From NCBI GenBank assembly GCA_003250395.1, contig QKGM01000031.1, positions 1 through 64,000 on the forward strand: a stretch of 64,000 bases of DNA, written 5' to 3'. Shown here piece after piece: positions 53,102 through 61,344 of the stretch. Source of the DNA: Bacteroidota bacterium (GTDB lineage: Bacteria > Bacteroidota > Bacteroidia > Bacteroidales > TTA-H9). The position numbers were made by a program, and so were the translations under genes. How positions within the stretch are numbered: the first letter of the stretch is position 1; each line of letters opens with the position of its first letter. The notes beneath the pieces are model-generated. The model made no database searches. It was not told where the DNA came from and was given only the letters and a program-made list of their open reading frames with translations.

Positions 53102-55807
53102 TTGAAAACATCGGTAACTATTAACAGAATCATTGTGCTGACGCTCCTTGTTTCAGCAGGTCTTCTTTCGGGTTGCTCAAACAAGAAGAACTCTTTCACC
53201 AGAAGAGTTTACAATAACCTCACGGCCCATTATAATACCTGGTGGAATGGAAATGAGGCTCTGCAAGAGGGATTCGATTATATCGAAACCAAGACTCCTG
53301 ATAATTATACAACTGTATTACAAGTATTTCAACACCCCACCAAGAAAGAAGTTGCAGCGGTGAACCCCAAAGCTGAACGGGCAATTGAAAAAGCCAGCAA
53401 GGTAATCCAACGTAATTCAATGTATTTCAATAAAAAGGAGCTAAACAAGTGGATCGACGACAGCTACTTTATGATTGGAAAAGCTTATTACTTAAAACAA
53501 GATTATAGAGGCGCACGTCGAACCTTTGAGTTCATTCTCTCCAAATACAAGGACACGCCCATACAGTGGCAGGTAACCTTATGGTTGGCACATACTAATA
53601 ATGCGCTGGAACAATACTCGAAAGCCGGGAATGACCTTGAACGGTTCAGAATTCAAATGCAGAGAGAACAAATGCCAAGGAAGGATCTTGTGTTTTATCA
53701 TATGGTCTACGCTGAATTCTTCCTGAAACAGAATAACCTAGCGTTTGCTCTGCCTCATTTGTTAAACGGGTTGGAGTTAAGTCATAAAAAAAACGAGAAA
53801 AACCGATTACGATTTATTGCAGGTCAAATTTATAAGTCGCAGGGACAACTTGCTGAGGCTACCAAAATGTTTCAATCGGTCATCAACCACACTCCCCAGT
53901 ATGAAATGGAATTCAATGCCCGTATCAATATTGCTAAATGCTATGATGCCAGTACCGGGAATAGTGACCACATCGTTAAAGCTCTTTATAAGATGCTTGA
54001 TGATGCAAAAAACATTGATTATCGCGATCAGATATATTATGCATTATCAGAAGTTGAATTTAAAGATAATGATTCTGTATCGGGTATTGAAAACCTGCGT
54101 CTTTCTGTTGCAAACAGTAGAGGAAACAATTTCCAGCGGGCTCAATCAGCTGAACTTCTGGCTGATATTTACTTTAAAAAACCAATTTACCCTCTTTCCA
54201 AAGCTTATTACGATACTACACTTCAGTCTGTATCCAAAGAATCCCCTCGTTATGAATCCCTGGCACAGAAGACCAAAGTTCTCTCGGATTTAGTGAGCAA
54301 TCTTATGATTGTTATGGATCAGGACAGCCTTCAAAAGGTTGCACGCATGTCCGAAAACGATCGCAATACATTGATTGACAATATTATTTCAAATATAATA
54401 GAAGAAGAAAAACAAAAAGAAGAAGAAGAACGGAACAAACAAAACAATCTAATCGCATCAGGTTCCTTTGCCCGTGAGCAACAGACCATTGCCGGAGGAT
54501 GGTATTTTTACAATCCCCAAGCGCTTAGCATGGGATTCAGTGAGTTTGCCAGGAAATGGGGAAATAGACGATTGGAGGATATGTGGAGACTTGCAAGCAA
54601 AGAGGCTACTATGGAAGATGTTGCCTCAAATGAACAAGTACCTACTGATTCAACTGTTATGCTTTCCGACACAGGTGATATGAAAGGCGTTGGAGGAAAG
54701 GGGGGCGGTTCAAGTGACCCGAAAACCAGAGAATTTTACCTTGCGAAACTCCCCCTTACACCAGAAGCAATTCTTAAGTCTGATAAAAGAATAATTGAAG
54801 CCCTTTTCAAAGCTGCCTTTATTTATCGTGAAGGTCTTTCCGATAATGAATCCTCGCTGGCCACTTTCGATGAACTGGTAACAAGATACCCTGATACTGC
54901 GATCAACAGGTATTACTTACTAAGTGTTTATATGGCATCCACGTTATGCAAACAAATTGGAATAGTCGACAAAGCTGATGAATATGCCCAAATAATTATA
55001 AAAGGTTACCCAAATTCAGACTATGCTTTAATACTCAAAGATCCATCCTTTGTAGAAGAGATGGAGAGAGTGAACCGACAGGCAACGATTTTTTATGAAG
55101 AAACCTTTAATGCCTATAAGGCCCGGCAATTCTATTCTGTCTTGTTTAATTGCGATATTGCCCGAGAACAGTATGGGTCAAAACATGAATTAATGCCCAG
55201 ATTTGAATTCCTTCGGGCTATGTCAATCGGTAATTTAGAGGTAGTGGACTCACTTGCTGTGAACCTGCAACGATTAGTAAAAACCTACCCGCATGATCCT
55301 ATCGCCACTGAAGCGATGAAGGTTTTGGACAAAATTGCCCGGTCAAATCCAAATTTGGCGGCATCTGCGGGGATTAGCAAACTACCTGATCCTATTGAAG
55401 TAGCATCATCTGCTTCAAGATACAAATTCAGCAACCGGCCTGTCCCTCATAATTGCTTAGTAATAGTTAAATCTGATAGCGTTGATGTTAATGTTATTAA
55501 GATAAGATTGTCTGACTTTAATACCAAAAGTTACACTTCAAATAACTACAACATCTCAAGTTTATTGCTTGATAATACCTGGCAGATCATTAATATAAGC
55601 GGATTCAATAACCTTCAGGAGGCTATGGATTACTATAACACACTTATGCAGAACTCATACATCCTTGCCCCTATTGGGAAAGTGAGTCATTACATTTTCG
55701 CAATCTCCTCAGAGAATTACCCAATTTTTTACGGCACTAAAGACTTAAAGGAATACGAGTTATTCTTCAGAACAAATTACCTCACAAGCCGACCAAATAA
55801 TAATTGA
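53102..55807 (+). CDS. sprE: T9SS/gliding lipoprotein SprE (PorW)
   Basis: Large TPR lipoprotein of 901 residues needed for type IX secretion in P. gingivalis (PorW) and F. johnsoniae (SprE). The signal peptide ends in a lipobox (LLVSAGLLSGCSNKKN). The N-terminal family block FTRRVYNNLTAHYNTWWNGN is followed by TPR-like repeats (for example FMIGKAYYLKQDYRGARRTF, AGQIYKSQGQLAEATKMF) to about residue 400. A Glu-rich linker (EEEKQKEEEERNKQ) and a C-terminal domain follow, with further TPRs around 560-700. The start is TTG at 53102, with no ATG before the lipobox. Confidence 0.88.
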   Translation: MKTSVTINRIIVLTLLVSAGLLSGCSNKKNSFTRRVYNNLTAHYNTWWNGNEALQEGFDYIETKTPDNYTTVLQVFQHPTKKEVAAVNPKAERAIEKASKVIQRNSMYFNKKELNKWIDDSYFMIGKAYYLKQDYRGARRTFEFILSKYKDTPIQWQVTLWLAHTNNALEQYSKAGNDLERFRIQMQREQMPRKDLVFYHMVYAEFFLKQNNLAFALPHLLNGLELSHKKNEKNRLRFIAGQIYKSQGQLAEATKMFQSVINHTPQYEMEFNARINIAKCYDASTGNSDHIVKALYKMLDDAKNIDYRDQIYYALSEVEFKDNDSVSGIENLRLSVANSRGNNFQRAQSAELLADIYFKKPIYPLSKAYYDTTLQSVSKESPRYESLAQKTKVLSDLVSNLMIVMDQDSLQKVARMSENDRNTLIDNIISNIIEEEKQKEEEERNKQNNLIASGSFAREQQTIAGGWYFYNPQALSMGFSEFARKWGNRRLEDMWRLASKEATMEDVASNEQVPTDSTVMLSDTGDMKGVGGKGGGSSDPKTREFYLAKLPLTPEAILKSDKRIIEALFKAAFIYREGLSDNESSLATFDELVTRYPDTAINRYYLLSVYMASTLCKQIGIVDKADEYAQIIIKGYPNSDYALILKDPSFVEEMERVNRQATIFYEETFNAYKARQFYSVLFNCDIAREQYGSKHELMPRFEFLRAMSIGNLEVVDSLAVNLQRLVKTYPHDPIATEAMKVLDKIARSNPNLAASAGISKLPDPIEVASSASRYKFSNRPVPHNCLVIVKSDSVDVNVIKIRLSDFNTKSYTSNNYNISSLLLDNTWQIINISGFNNLQEAMDYYNTLMQNSYILAPIGKVSHYIFAISSENYPIFYGTKDLKEYELFFRTNYLTSRPNNN

Positions 55808-55938
55808 AAAATTATTTTTAGACGAGCATCTGCTAATATTTAAGCGGGTTGATTGAGGTATTAGAATGTATTTTGTTATTTTTACAGTCAACTCTGTAAT
55901 TCAGACCTAACTCTTTTTGACTTCTAAAAAAAAATAGC

Positions 55939-56301
55939 ATGGCAAAAAACCTACCTATAGAAACTCCCAGCCTCAATACAATTGGACAAGGTACTACTAT
56001 TATTGGGGACGTAATAACTAATGGGGATGTCAGAATCGATGGACAAATTAATGGAAAACTCCAAAGTTCAGGACGAGTGATAGTAGGTACCACCGGACAG
56101 ATTGAAGGCGAGATTGAATGTCGAAATGGCGACTTATCCGGACTGATCAATGCAAACATTAAGGTGACTGAACTTTTAATTCTTAAAGCCTCAGTAAAGT
56201 TAACGGGAAATATTTCAACTGGAAAGCTTGCAGTTGAACCGGGAGCAGAATTTACAGGTCATTGCTCTATGGAATCTCAACAAAATGTTCCAACAAAATA
56301 A
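55939..56301 (+). CDS. bactofilin (polymer-forming cytoskeletal protein)
   Basis: A 120-residue bactofilin with the beta-helix repeats typical of the family (TNGDVRIDGQINGKLQSSGR, QIEGEIECRNGDLSGLINAN, LTGNISTGKLAVEPGAEFTG) and short disordered ends. Bactofilins polymerise without nucleotide and shape the cell or localise proteins. A bactofilin downstream of sprE is a known Bacteroidetes arrangement. The gene overlaps the next start by 17 bases. Confidence 0.93.
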   Translation: MAKNLPIETPSLNTIGQGTTIIGDVITNGDVRIDGQINGKLQSSGRVIVGTTGQIEGEIECRNGDLSGLINANIKVTELLILKASVKLTGNISTGKLAVEPGAEFTGHCSMESQQNVPTK

Positions 56302-56500
56302 TCAACGGTTCAACGATTACGCAAAGTATTCATCTCTTGCATTTCAGATGCTTGTTGTTATTCTTCTGTTTATATTCGGAGGATACAAACTCGATCACTG
56401 GCTTACCTGGAATTTTCCGCTCTTTACAGTTTTAGGTTCACTTATAGGTGTTGGAATGTCTATATACATTGCTTTGAAAGATTTGCTGAGAAAAAAATAA
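56285..56500 (+). CDS. atpZ: AtpZ/AtpI-type ATP synthase accessory protein
   Basis: About 71 residues starting MFQQNNQRFNDYAKYSSLAF, with two membrane helices (FQMLVVILLFIFGGYKLDHWL and FTVLGSLIGVGMSIYIALKD). This is the layout of AtpZ-family proteins, thought to aid ATP synthase assembly or Mg2+ transport. The ATG at 56285 is used; it overlaps the bactofilin stop by 17 bases. In many Bacteroidetes this gene precedes the atp operon, but no atp structural genes follow here. Confidence 0.75.
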   Translation: MFQQNNQRFNDYAKYSSLAFQMLVVILLFIFGGYKLDHWLTWNFPLFTVLGSLIGVGMSIYIALKDLLRKK

Positions 56501-56512
56501 AACACTTAAATC

Positions 56513-56896
56513 ATGTCAAAAAGCGAAATCAACAAATTTTCACGACAACTAATTCTACTTTCTGCGATTCTTGGATTAATATCTTTAATTGCCTACCTGG
56601 TTTTACCCAGAATTTCGCCGGCAATGCCTTTCTTACTAGTTTTTATAATGAGTGTAACCTTATTGATGCATAGATATCTTCTCAAGGGGTCAGAACAAAA
56701 AACAAACCAATTCATTACTAGATTCCTGATGGTGACAACCTTAAAACTCGTGGCATATTTAAGTTTAATAACTGCCTATGCAGTTATTAACAGGAAAGAT
56801 GCCGTACCTTTTACAGTGACATTTTTGATATATTATATAATTTTCTCTGTTTTTGAAGTCAGTTCCCTATTAAAACATCTAAAAATGAGCAACTAA
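56513..56896 (+). CDS. small membrane protein, AtpI-like position
   Basis: A 127-residue protein with four membrane helices (LILLSAILGLISLIAYLVL, FLLVFIMSVTLLM, TTLKLVAYLSLITAYAVI, TVTFLIYYIIFSVFEV). It lies 12 bases after atpZ, where many Bacteroidetes carry a small AtpI-like protein before atpB. The sequence itself does not prove the assignment. No charged active-site residues stand out. Confidence 0.65.
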   Translation: MSKSEINKFSRQLILLSAILGLISLIAYLVLPRISPAMPFLLVFIMSVTLLMHRYLLKGSEQKTNQFITRFLMVTTLKLVAYLSLITAYAVINRKDAVPFTVTFLIYYIIFSVFEVSSLLKHLKMSN

Positions 56897-56908
56897 ACCA
56901 ATTCTGTT

Positions 56909-57319
56909 ATGATCTACATCACTCGTCGCGAACGGTTTAATGCTGCCCACAGGTTATATCGACCTGATTACACAGATGATCAGAATTTTAGATTATTTGG
57001 TAAATGTAGTTACCCTAACTGGCATGGGCACAACTACGACCTTCTGGTGACCATTAAAGGTGAAGTAAACCCTGAAACCGGATTCCTGATTAATCTAAGT
57101 AACCTTAGTTCAATTATAAAAGAAAAAGTAATTGATAAACTTGATCACAGAAATATAAACCTTGATGTTGATTTTATGCAGGGTAAATTTGCTTCAACAG
57201 AGATGCTGGCTATCTCAATATGGGAACAACTTGAGTTTGAAGTTGACAAACTGGGGGCAAGATTACATTGTGTAAAGGTTCAGGAATCCGAGAACAATTA
57301 TGTTGAATACTTTGGATAA
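56909..57319 (+). CDS. queD: 6-carboxytetrahydropterin/6-pyruvoyltetrahydropterin synthase
   Basis: A 136-residue T-fold enzyme acting on dihydroneopterin triphosphate. The zinc ligands are His in FNAAHRLY and the HGH of CSYPNWHGHNYDL, and the catalytic Cys precedes it. LDHRNINLDVDF lies near residue 70. The Cys-to-HGH spacing resembles eukaryotic-type 6-pyruvoyl synthase, but with folE immediately downstream and queA in the window a QueD role in queuosine synthesis is the best reading. It is likely co-transcribed with folE, 48 bases downstream. Confidence 0.85.
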   Translation: MIYITRRERFNAAHRLYRPDYTDDQNFRLFGKCSYPNWHGHNYDLLVTIKGEVNPETGFLINLSNLSSIIKEKVIDKLDHRNINLDVDFMQGKFASTEMLAISIWEQLEFEVDKLGARLHCVKVQESENNYVEYFG

Positions 57320-57367
57320 ATTCAACAATAGATCAGTAATTTCAAAACGTAAACAAAATTTTTCATA

Positions 57368-58015
57368 ATGGTGCCCGACGAAAAAATAATTCGCGAAATG
57401 ATCGACGATAATTCGCTGGAAGGATATAAAAAAATTGACAAGTATAATTACGAAACTATTGACAAACTGGCATTTCATTATCGCGAAATCCTCAAACTCA
57501 TCGGTGAAGACGTAACACGTGAAGGACTTCTCGACACTCCCCGGCGAGTCGCTAAATCAATTCAGTTCCTGACACATGGATATGACCTCGATCCGGAGGA
57601 AATCCTCAATTCTGCCAAGTTCAAGGAAGATTACCGGCAAATGGTAGTAGTGAAAGATATTGAGATATACAGCCTGTGTGAACATCATATGATCCCTTTT
57701 ATCGGCAAAGCTCATGTTGCTTACATCCCTAATGGTTATATCACCGGCCTGAGTAAAGTTGCACGTGTAGTTGATGCCTTTTCACGGAGGTTGCAGGTGC
57801 AGGAAAGACTTACTACCCAGATAAAAGATTGCATTCAGCATTCGCTTAACCCGCTTGGTGTAGCAGTTGTAATTGAAGCAAAACACCTATGTATGGCCAT
57901 GCGTGGTGTTCAGAAACAAAACTCCGTTACTACCACTTCTGATTTTACCGGCGCTTTTACCCGAAAAGAAACCAGAGAAGAATTTATTCATTTGATTGGA
58001 TCAAAACTGTCATAA
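57368..58015 (+). CDS. folE: GTP cyclohydrolase I
   Basis: Opens GTP to dihydroneopterin triphosphate, feeding folate and queuosine synthesis. The 215-residue protein has the zinc-binding [20 protein letters not shown] near residue 108, [20 protein letters not shown] near 155, the [19 protein letters not shown] block near 172, and [15 protein letters not shown]. It directly follows queD, the next enzyme of the queuosine route. Confidence 0.95.
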   Translation: MVPDEKIIREMIDDNSLEGYKKIDKYNYETIDKLAFHYREILKLIGEDVTREGLLDTPRRVAKSIQFLTHGYDLDPEEILNSAKFKEDYRQMVVVKDIEIYSLCEHHMIPFIGKAHVAYIPNGYITGLSKVARVVDAFSRRLQVQERLTTQIKDCIQHSLNPLGVAVVIEAKHLCMAMRGVQKQNSVTTTSDFTGAFTRKETREEFIHLIGSKLS

Positions 58016-58098
58016 TTTCATCCTTGGCATATCAAAAGGACTAAATCAATAGTTTGCATACTTTTTGTAAGGCAACTCCTATTATTAAAATAATCAAT

Positions 58099-58830
58099 AT
58101 GTTTTCTCCAAATCAGAATTCATTTTCGGGTTACAATGAAGTAACCCGCGATAATGTAGCAATTAGCCGTACATTTATGTCCGGTGTATTCTCATGGATG
58201 GCTGTAGCATTGGGCATTTCTGCCTTTACTGCATGGATGTTTGCATCCAGCCCTTCCCTCATGAGCCTTCTCATTGGTGCAAATGGAATGACTATCTTAG
58301 GTTGGGTTGTTATGTTTGCTCCTATCGGATTTGTTCTACTGATGTCATTCAAATTCAACACATTATCACCATCAACCCTGGCACTTCTCTTTGGGGTGTA
58401 TGCCATTTTAATGGGAGCCAGCCTTAGCTTTATCTTTCTTATTTATACTTTAGGCAGTATTGCACAAACTTTTGTAATTGCCACTGCAATGTTTGGACTG
58501 ATGGCAATTGTTGGCTATTCTACCAAAACAGACCTTACAAAATTCGGCTCACTTATGTTTATGGGTCTCATCGGTATAATCATCGCCAGTGTTGTTAATC
58601 TCTTTATGGGTAGCAGCACAATGGATTATATCATTAGTATAATTGGAGTACTTGTTTTCACTGGTCTTACAGCCTATGACGTCCAAAAGCTCAGGAATAT
58701 TGGCATAAACGGACAACAGGGAGGTGATCTCGCGAAAAAAGCAACAATCATGGGAGCATTAACGCTTTACCTTGACTTTATTAATTTATTCTTATTTTTG
58801 CTCCGCCTTTTCGGAAACAGACGTGATTAA
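58099..58830 (+). CDS. Bax inhibitor-1/YccA family membrane protein
   Basis: About 243 residues with seven membrane helices, including GVFSWMAVALGISAFTAWMF, GWVVMFAPIGFVLLMSF, IAQTFVIATAMFGLMAIVGY, LMFMGLIGIIIASVVNLF and IISIIGVLVFTGLTAYDVQ, and a C-terminal ALTLYLDFINLFLFLLRLF. The TAYDVQKL and LYLDFINLF blocks are typical of the family. Roles include calcium leak and membrane-protease modulation. I use the ATG at 58099 (MFSPNQNSFSGYNE) rather than the upstream 58054. A terminator follows the stop. Confidence 0.92.
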   Translation: MFSPNQNSFSGYNEVTRDNVAISRTFMSGVFSWMAVALGISAFTAWMFASSPSLMSLLIGANGMTILGWVVMFAPIGFVLLMSFKFNTLSPSTLALLFGVYAILMGASLSFIFLIYTLGSIAQTFVIATAMFGLMAIVGYSTKTDLTKFGSLMFMGLIGIIIASVVNLFMGSSTMDYIISIIGVLVFTGLTAYDVQKLRNIGINGQQGGDLAKKATIMGALTLYLDFINLFLFLLRLFGNRRD

Positions 58831-58847
58831 TTCGCAAATAACGCAGA

Positions 58848-58877
58848 CCGAAATGGGAATAGCCATTTCGGTTTTTT
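58848..58877 (+). terminator. intrinsic terminator after the BI-1 gene
   Basis: ccgaaatgg and ccatttcgg pair perfectly around gaatag, followed by tttttt. It lies about 18 bases after the stop. Confidence 0.85.
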
Positions 58878-58960
58878 ATTTATCATAAATCCGATTTTAT
58901 CATTAATGAATATGGTGTTGCGAAAACCGACACCCCTGTTACTTTAAATTATTTTTCAAT

Positions 58961-59845
58961 ATGAAAGCATATGTATTTCCCGGTCAGGGAGCACAATTCA
59001 CCGGAATGGGACAGGATTTGTATGAAAAATCGACCCATGCCCGCGACTTGTTCGAGAAAGCCAACGACATACTTGGTTTTAAGATAACAGAGGTAATGTT
59101 TTCTGGCTCTGAAGAAGACCTAAGGCAAACCAGAGTAACTCAGCCAGCTGTCTTCCTCCATTCTGTCATTCTGGCACGTGTTATGGGTGATAGTTTCCGC
59201 CCGGATATGGTAGCAGGTCATTCACTTGGTGAATTCTCTGCTTTGGTTGCCAATAAAGTTCTTTCATTTGAAGACGGACTTAAACTTGTGTATGCCCGGG
59301 CAATGGCAATGCAAAAAGCCTGTGAAGCTAATCCAAGTACTATGGCAGCTATTTTAGGGCTTGATGATACGGTAGTTGAACAAATTTGTAAATCAATTGC
59401 TGATGAAGTTGTAGTTCCTGCTAATTACAACAGTCCCGGCCAATTGGTCATTTCCGGTAGCCTGTCTGGAATTGAAATCGCTTGCGAGAAAATGAAGGCT
59501 GCAGGAGCCAAAAGAGCACTTCCGCTAAAGGTTGGAGGTGCCTTTCATTCACCGCTTATGGAATCTGCCCGCGTAGAGCTTGCCCATGCAATCAACAATA
59601 CGAAATTCGTAAAAGGCCTGTGCCCAATATATCAGAATGTAACTGCCCAACCTGTGGCAGATCCCGAAATAATAAAGGTTAATTTAATCTCTCAATTAAC
59701 TGCTCCTGTGAAATGGACACAAATCATGCAAAACATGATTGCCGATGGGGCAAAATCATTCATTGAAGTAGGTCCTGGTACTGTACTACAAGGTTTAGTT
59801 AAAAAAGTTAATAAAGATATTGACGCTGTAAGTGCTTCACTCTAA
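58961..59845 (+). CDS. fabD: malonyl-CoA-acyl carrier protein transacylase
   Basis: Loads malonyl groups onto ACP for fatty acid synthesis. The 294-residue protein shows the opener YVFPGQGAQFTGMGQDLYEK, the nucleophile Ser in AGHSLGEFSALVANK near residue 87, the catalytic His in VGGAFHSPLMESAR near 197, and the C-terminal FIEVGPGTVLQGLVKKVNKD. Length and motifs are standard. It is transcribed alone between two terminators. Confidence 0.96.
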   Translation: MKAYVFPGQGAQFTGMGQDLYEKSTHARDLFEKANDILGFKITEVMFSGSEEDLRQTRVTQPAVFLHSVILARVMGDSFRPDMVAGHSLGEFSALVANKVLSFEDGLKLVYARAMAMQKACEANPSTMAAILGLDDTVVEQICKSIADEVVVPANYNSPGQLVISGSLSGIEIACEKMKAAGAKRALPLKVGGAFHSPLMESARVELAHAINNTKFVKGLCPIYQNVTAQPVADPEIIKVNLISQLTAPVKWTQIMQNMIADGAKSFIEVGPGTVLQGLVKKVNKDIDAVSASL

Positions 59846-59860
59846 TTAATCTCCCTTAAC

Positions 59861-59897
59861 AAAAGAGGCTGTATCATTTGGTACAGCCTCTTTTTTG
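59861..59897 (+). terminator. intrinsic terminator after fabD
   Basis: agaggctgta and tacagcctct pair perfectly around tcatttgg, with tttttt after the stem. It begins about 16 bases after the stop codon of fabD. Confidence 0.92.
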
Positions 59898-60415
59898 TTT
59901 TCCTTTTTTTAGCTTAATCAGCGCCATAATATAATTCCTTAATAAGTAAAGATTACAGACCGGAATTCTACTACCATCTCCTCCAAAACAGTCTGACTTT
60001 TTGTGAATAAATAATACCCCTGAAACAAAAATCAGCTACTGGAAACTTTATCAACTACTAACTTCAACCGTAGCTCAACCGTAGCTCCATCGAAGATCCA
60101 ACGTGTGGCAAGGATCATTTTACGGTCGGTCTTAGCTTGATTACAGCCTGAAATCCTGTTAAAACCTTCCTATAATTACGCCCAAAACCATGCCATAATG
60201 ATGTAGATTTTCAGGTTAGTCAGAAAATTCCAAATAAAATCATAGCAGAGGCACTGCTGTATAACTAAAGCCTTGCCCTCAATTTCGGCATAATGCCTGA
60301 TGTTAATTTAGAATTGCTGTTGTCCGGTTAATACAGATCAGGAATATCAGAAGACGCCTGCTGATATACATTATATTAAACTCCCAAAGTCGACATTTCT
60401 AAAAGTTAGCCCCAT
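59898..60415. other. intergenic region with 11-bp repeat element
   Basis: About 520 bases with stops in all frames and no gene. It contains the third 11-bp tandem repeat element at 60063-60106. An IS4-type transposase remnant begins directly afterwards. Confidence 0.6.
60063..60106. repeat. 11-bp tandem repeat element, locus 3
   Basis: Four consecutive 11-bp units: ttcaaccgtag, ctcaaccgtag, ctccatcgaag and atccaacgtgt. The final unit ends gtgt, as does the final unit of locus 1. An inverted tacggt follows at 60121-60126. It shares the unit length and overall layout with loci 1 and 2. Confidence 0.8.
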
Positions 60416-61227
60416 TCAAGACATACTATGTCGCACCTGAAGTTCTTCATCTCTCTGCCTGTCTTTAGCGGATTTTCCTAGAAATCGCCTGAGGTGGATG
60501 TATTTGAACAAATGGAATGCTACAAGAATTCAACAGGTATCAGAACGACCATACTTTTATATGGATTCCAAAATCTGTATGAGTATCGCGAAAGAGGTTA
60601 AATGCACTGTAATCATTGTACCCTTTACCAAATACGGAGATGGTGCTGGCTTCCGGTTTTTCTTTTTCAGATAATATGTAGTCATTTATTACGGCCTCTG
60701 TAAACCAAACCATTTTAGGGACAGTTTGGTCAACATTAATTACTCTGTGAACATTTCTTCCACTTTTATTCTGCCCGATCTCAGGATTCCAGCCGACACA
60801 TTTCAAAATATCCCTGAAAAGGTTGTTTGTGTTACTTTTAATTATTTCTATTTCCCTATTCGTAATATCCTTTATCCGGCTGTCTGATAAAAAGTGGCCA
60901 TATTTTTAAAGAAATTAATTATATATGCTGCTAAATACCGATGAGTTTCTGCGTTGAATTGTATCGGTCAGTGTGCTTCTTTGGAGGGTATTTTGAAGTT
61001 GATTTTACAAGTTAATCCGAGCATTGCTCCAAACGCCTCTCATAATTAAGATGCATTTGGCTAAAAGATAAAACAACGTACTGTTAAGATGATCTTTGGC
61101 TGAAAAGCGTTTTCCATAATGGCAGGAATAGTTGAAAAACTGATTTTTTGCAACAAGTTCATTATCCATTAAAGAAATCAGATATCCGAAATCCGACTGT
61201 CCAAAAAAAGTGCGTACTTTTATCCAT
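60416..61227 (-). pseudogene. degenerate IS4-family transposase remnant
   Basis: Read on the minus strand from an ATG at 61227, the frame encodes pieces of an IS4-type DDE transposase. They include a start MDKSTHFF then (after a frameshift) GQSDFGYLISLMDNELVAKN, KRFSAKDHLNSTLFYLLAKC, RSTLTDTIQRRNSSVFSSIY, HFLSDSRIKDI, RDILKCVGWNPEIG, INVDQTVPKMVWFTEA and VFGKGYNDYSAFNLF. A C-terminal piece, LFKYIHLRRFL, ends at 60416. Three in-frame TAA stops interrupt the N-terminal third. The first catalytic Asp (canonical IIDSTT) reads IIKSNT, and the second (DKGY) reads GKGY. The domain with the catalytic Glu is deleted between about 60538 and 60520. It cannot be active. No clear terminal inverted repeats were found. 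Confidence 0.8.
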
Positions 61228-61344
61228 AGTAGAATATGTTTGCACTAAAACAGAACTTCAAACAAGAGCTATCAAAGCGAAATGCCTTGCAGCTCTTTAC
61301 TGTTTATTCCCGGGAAACAATGATTACGAATTAAATTCTCATAA

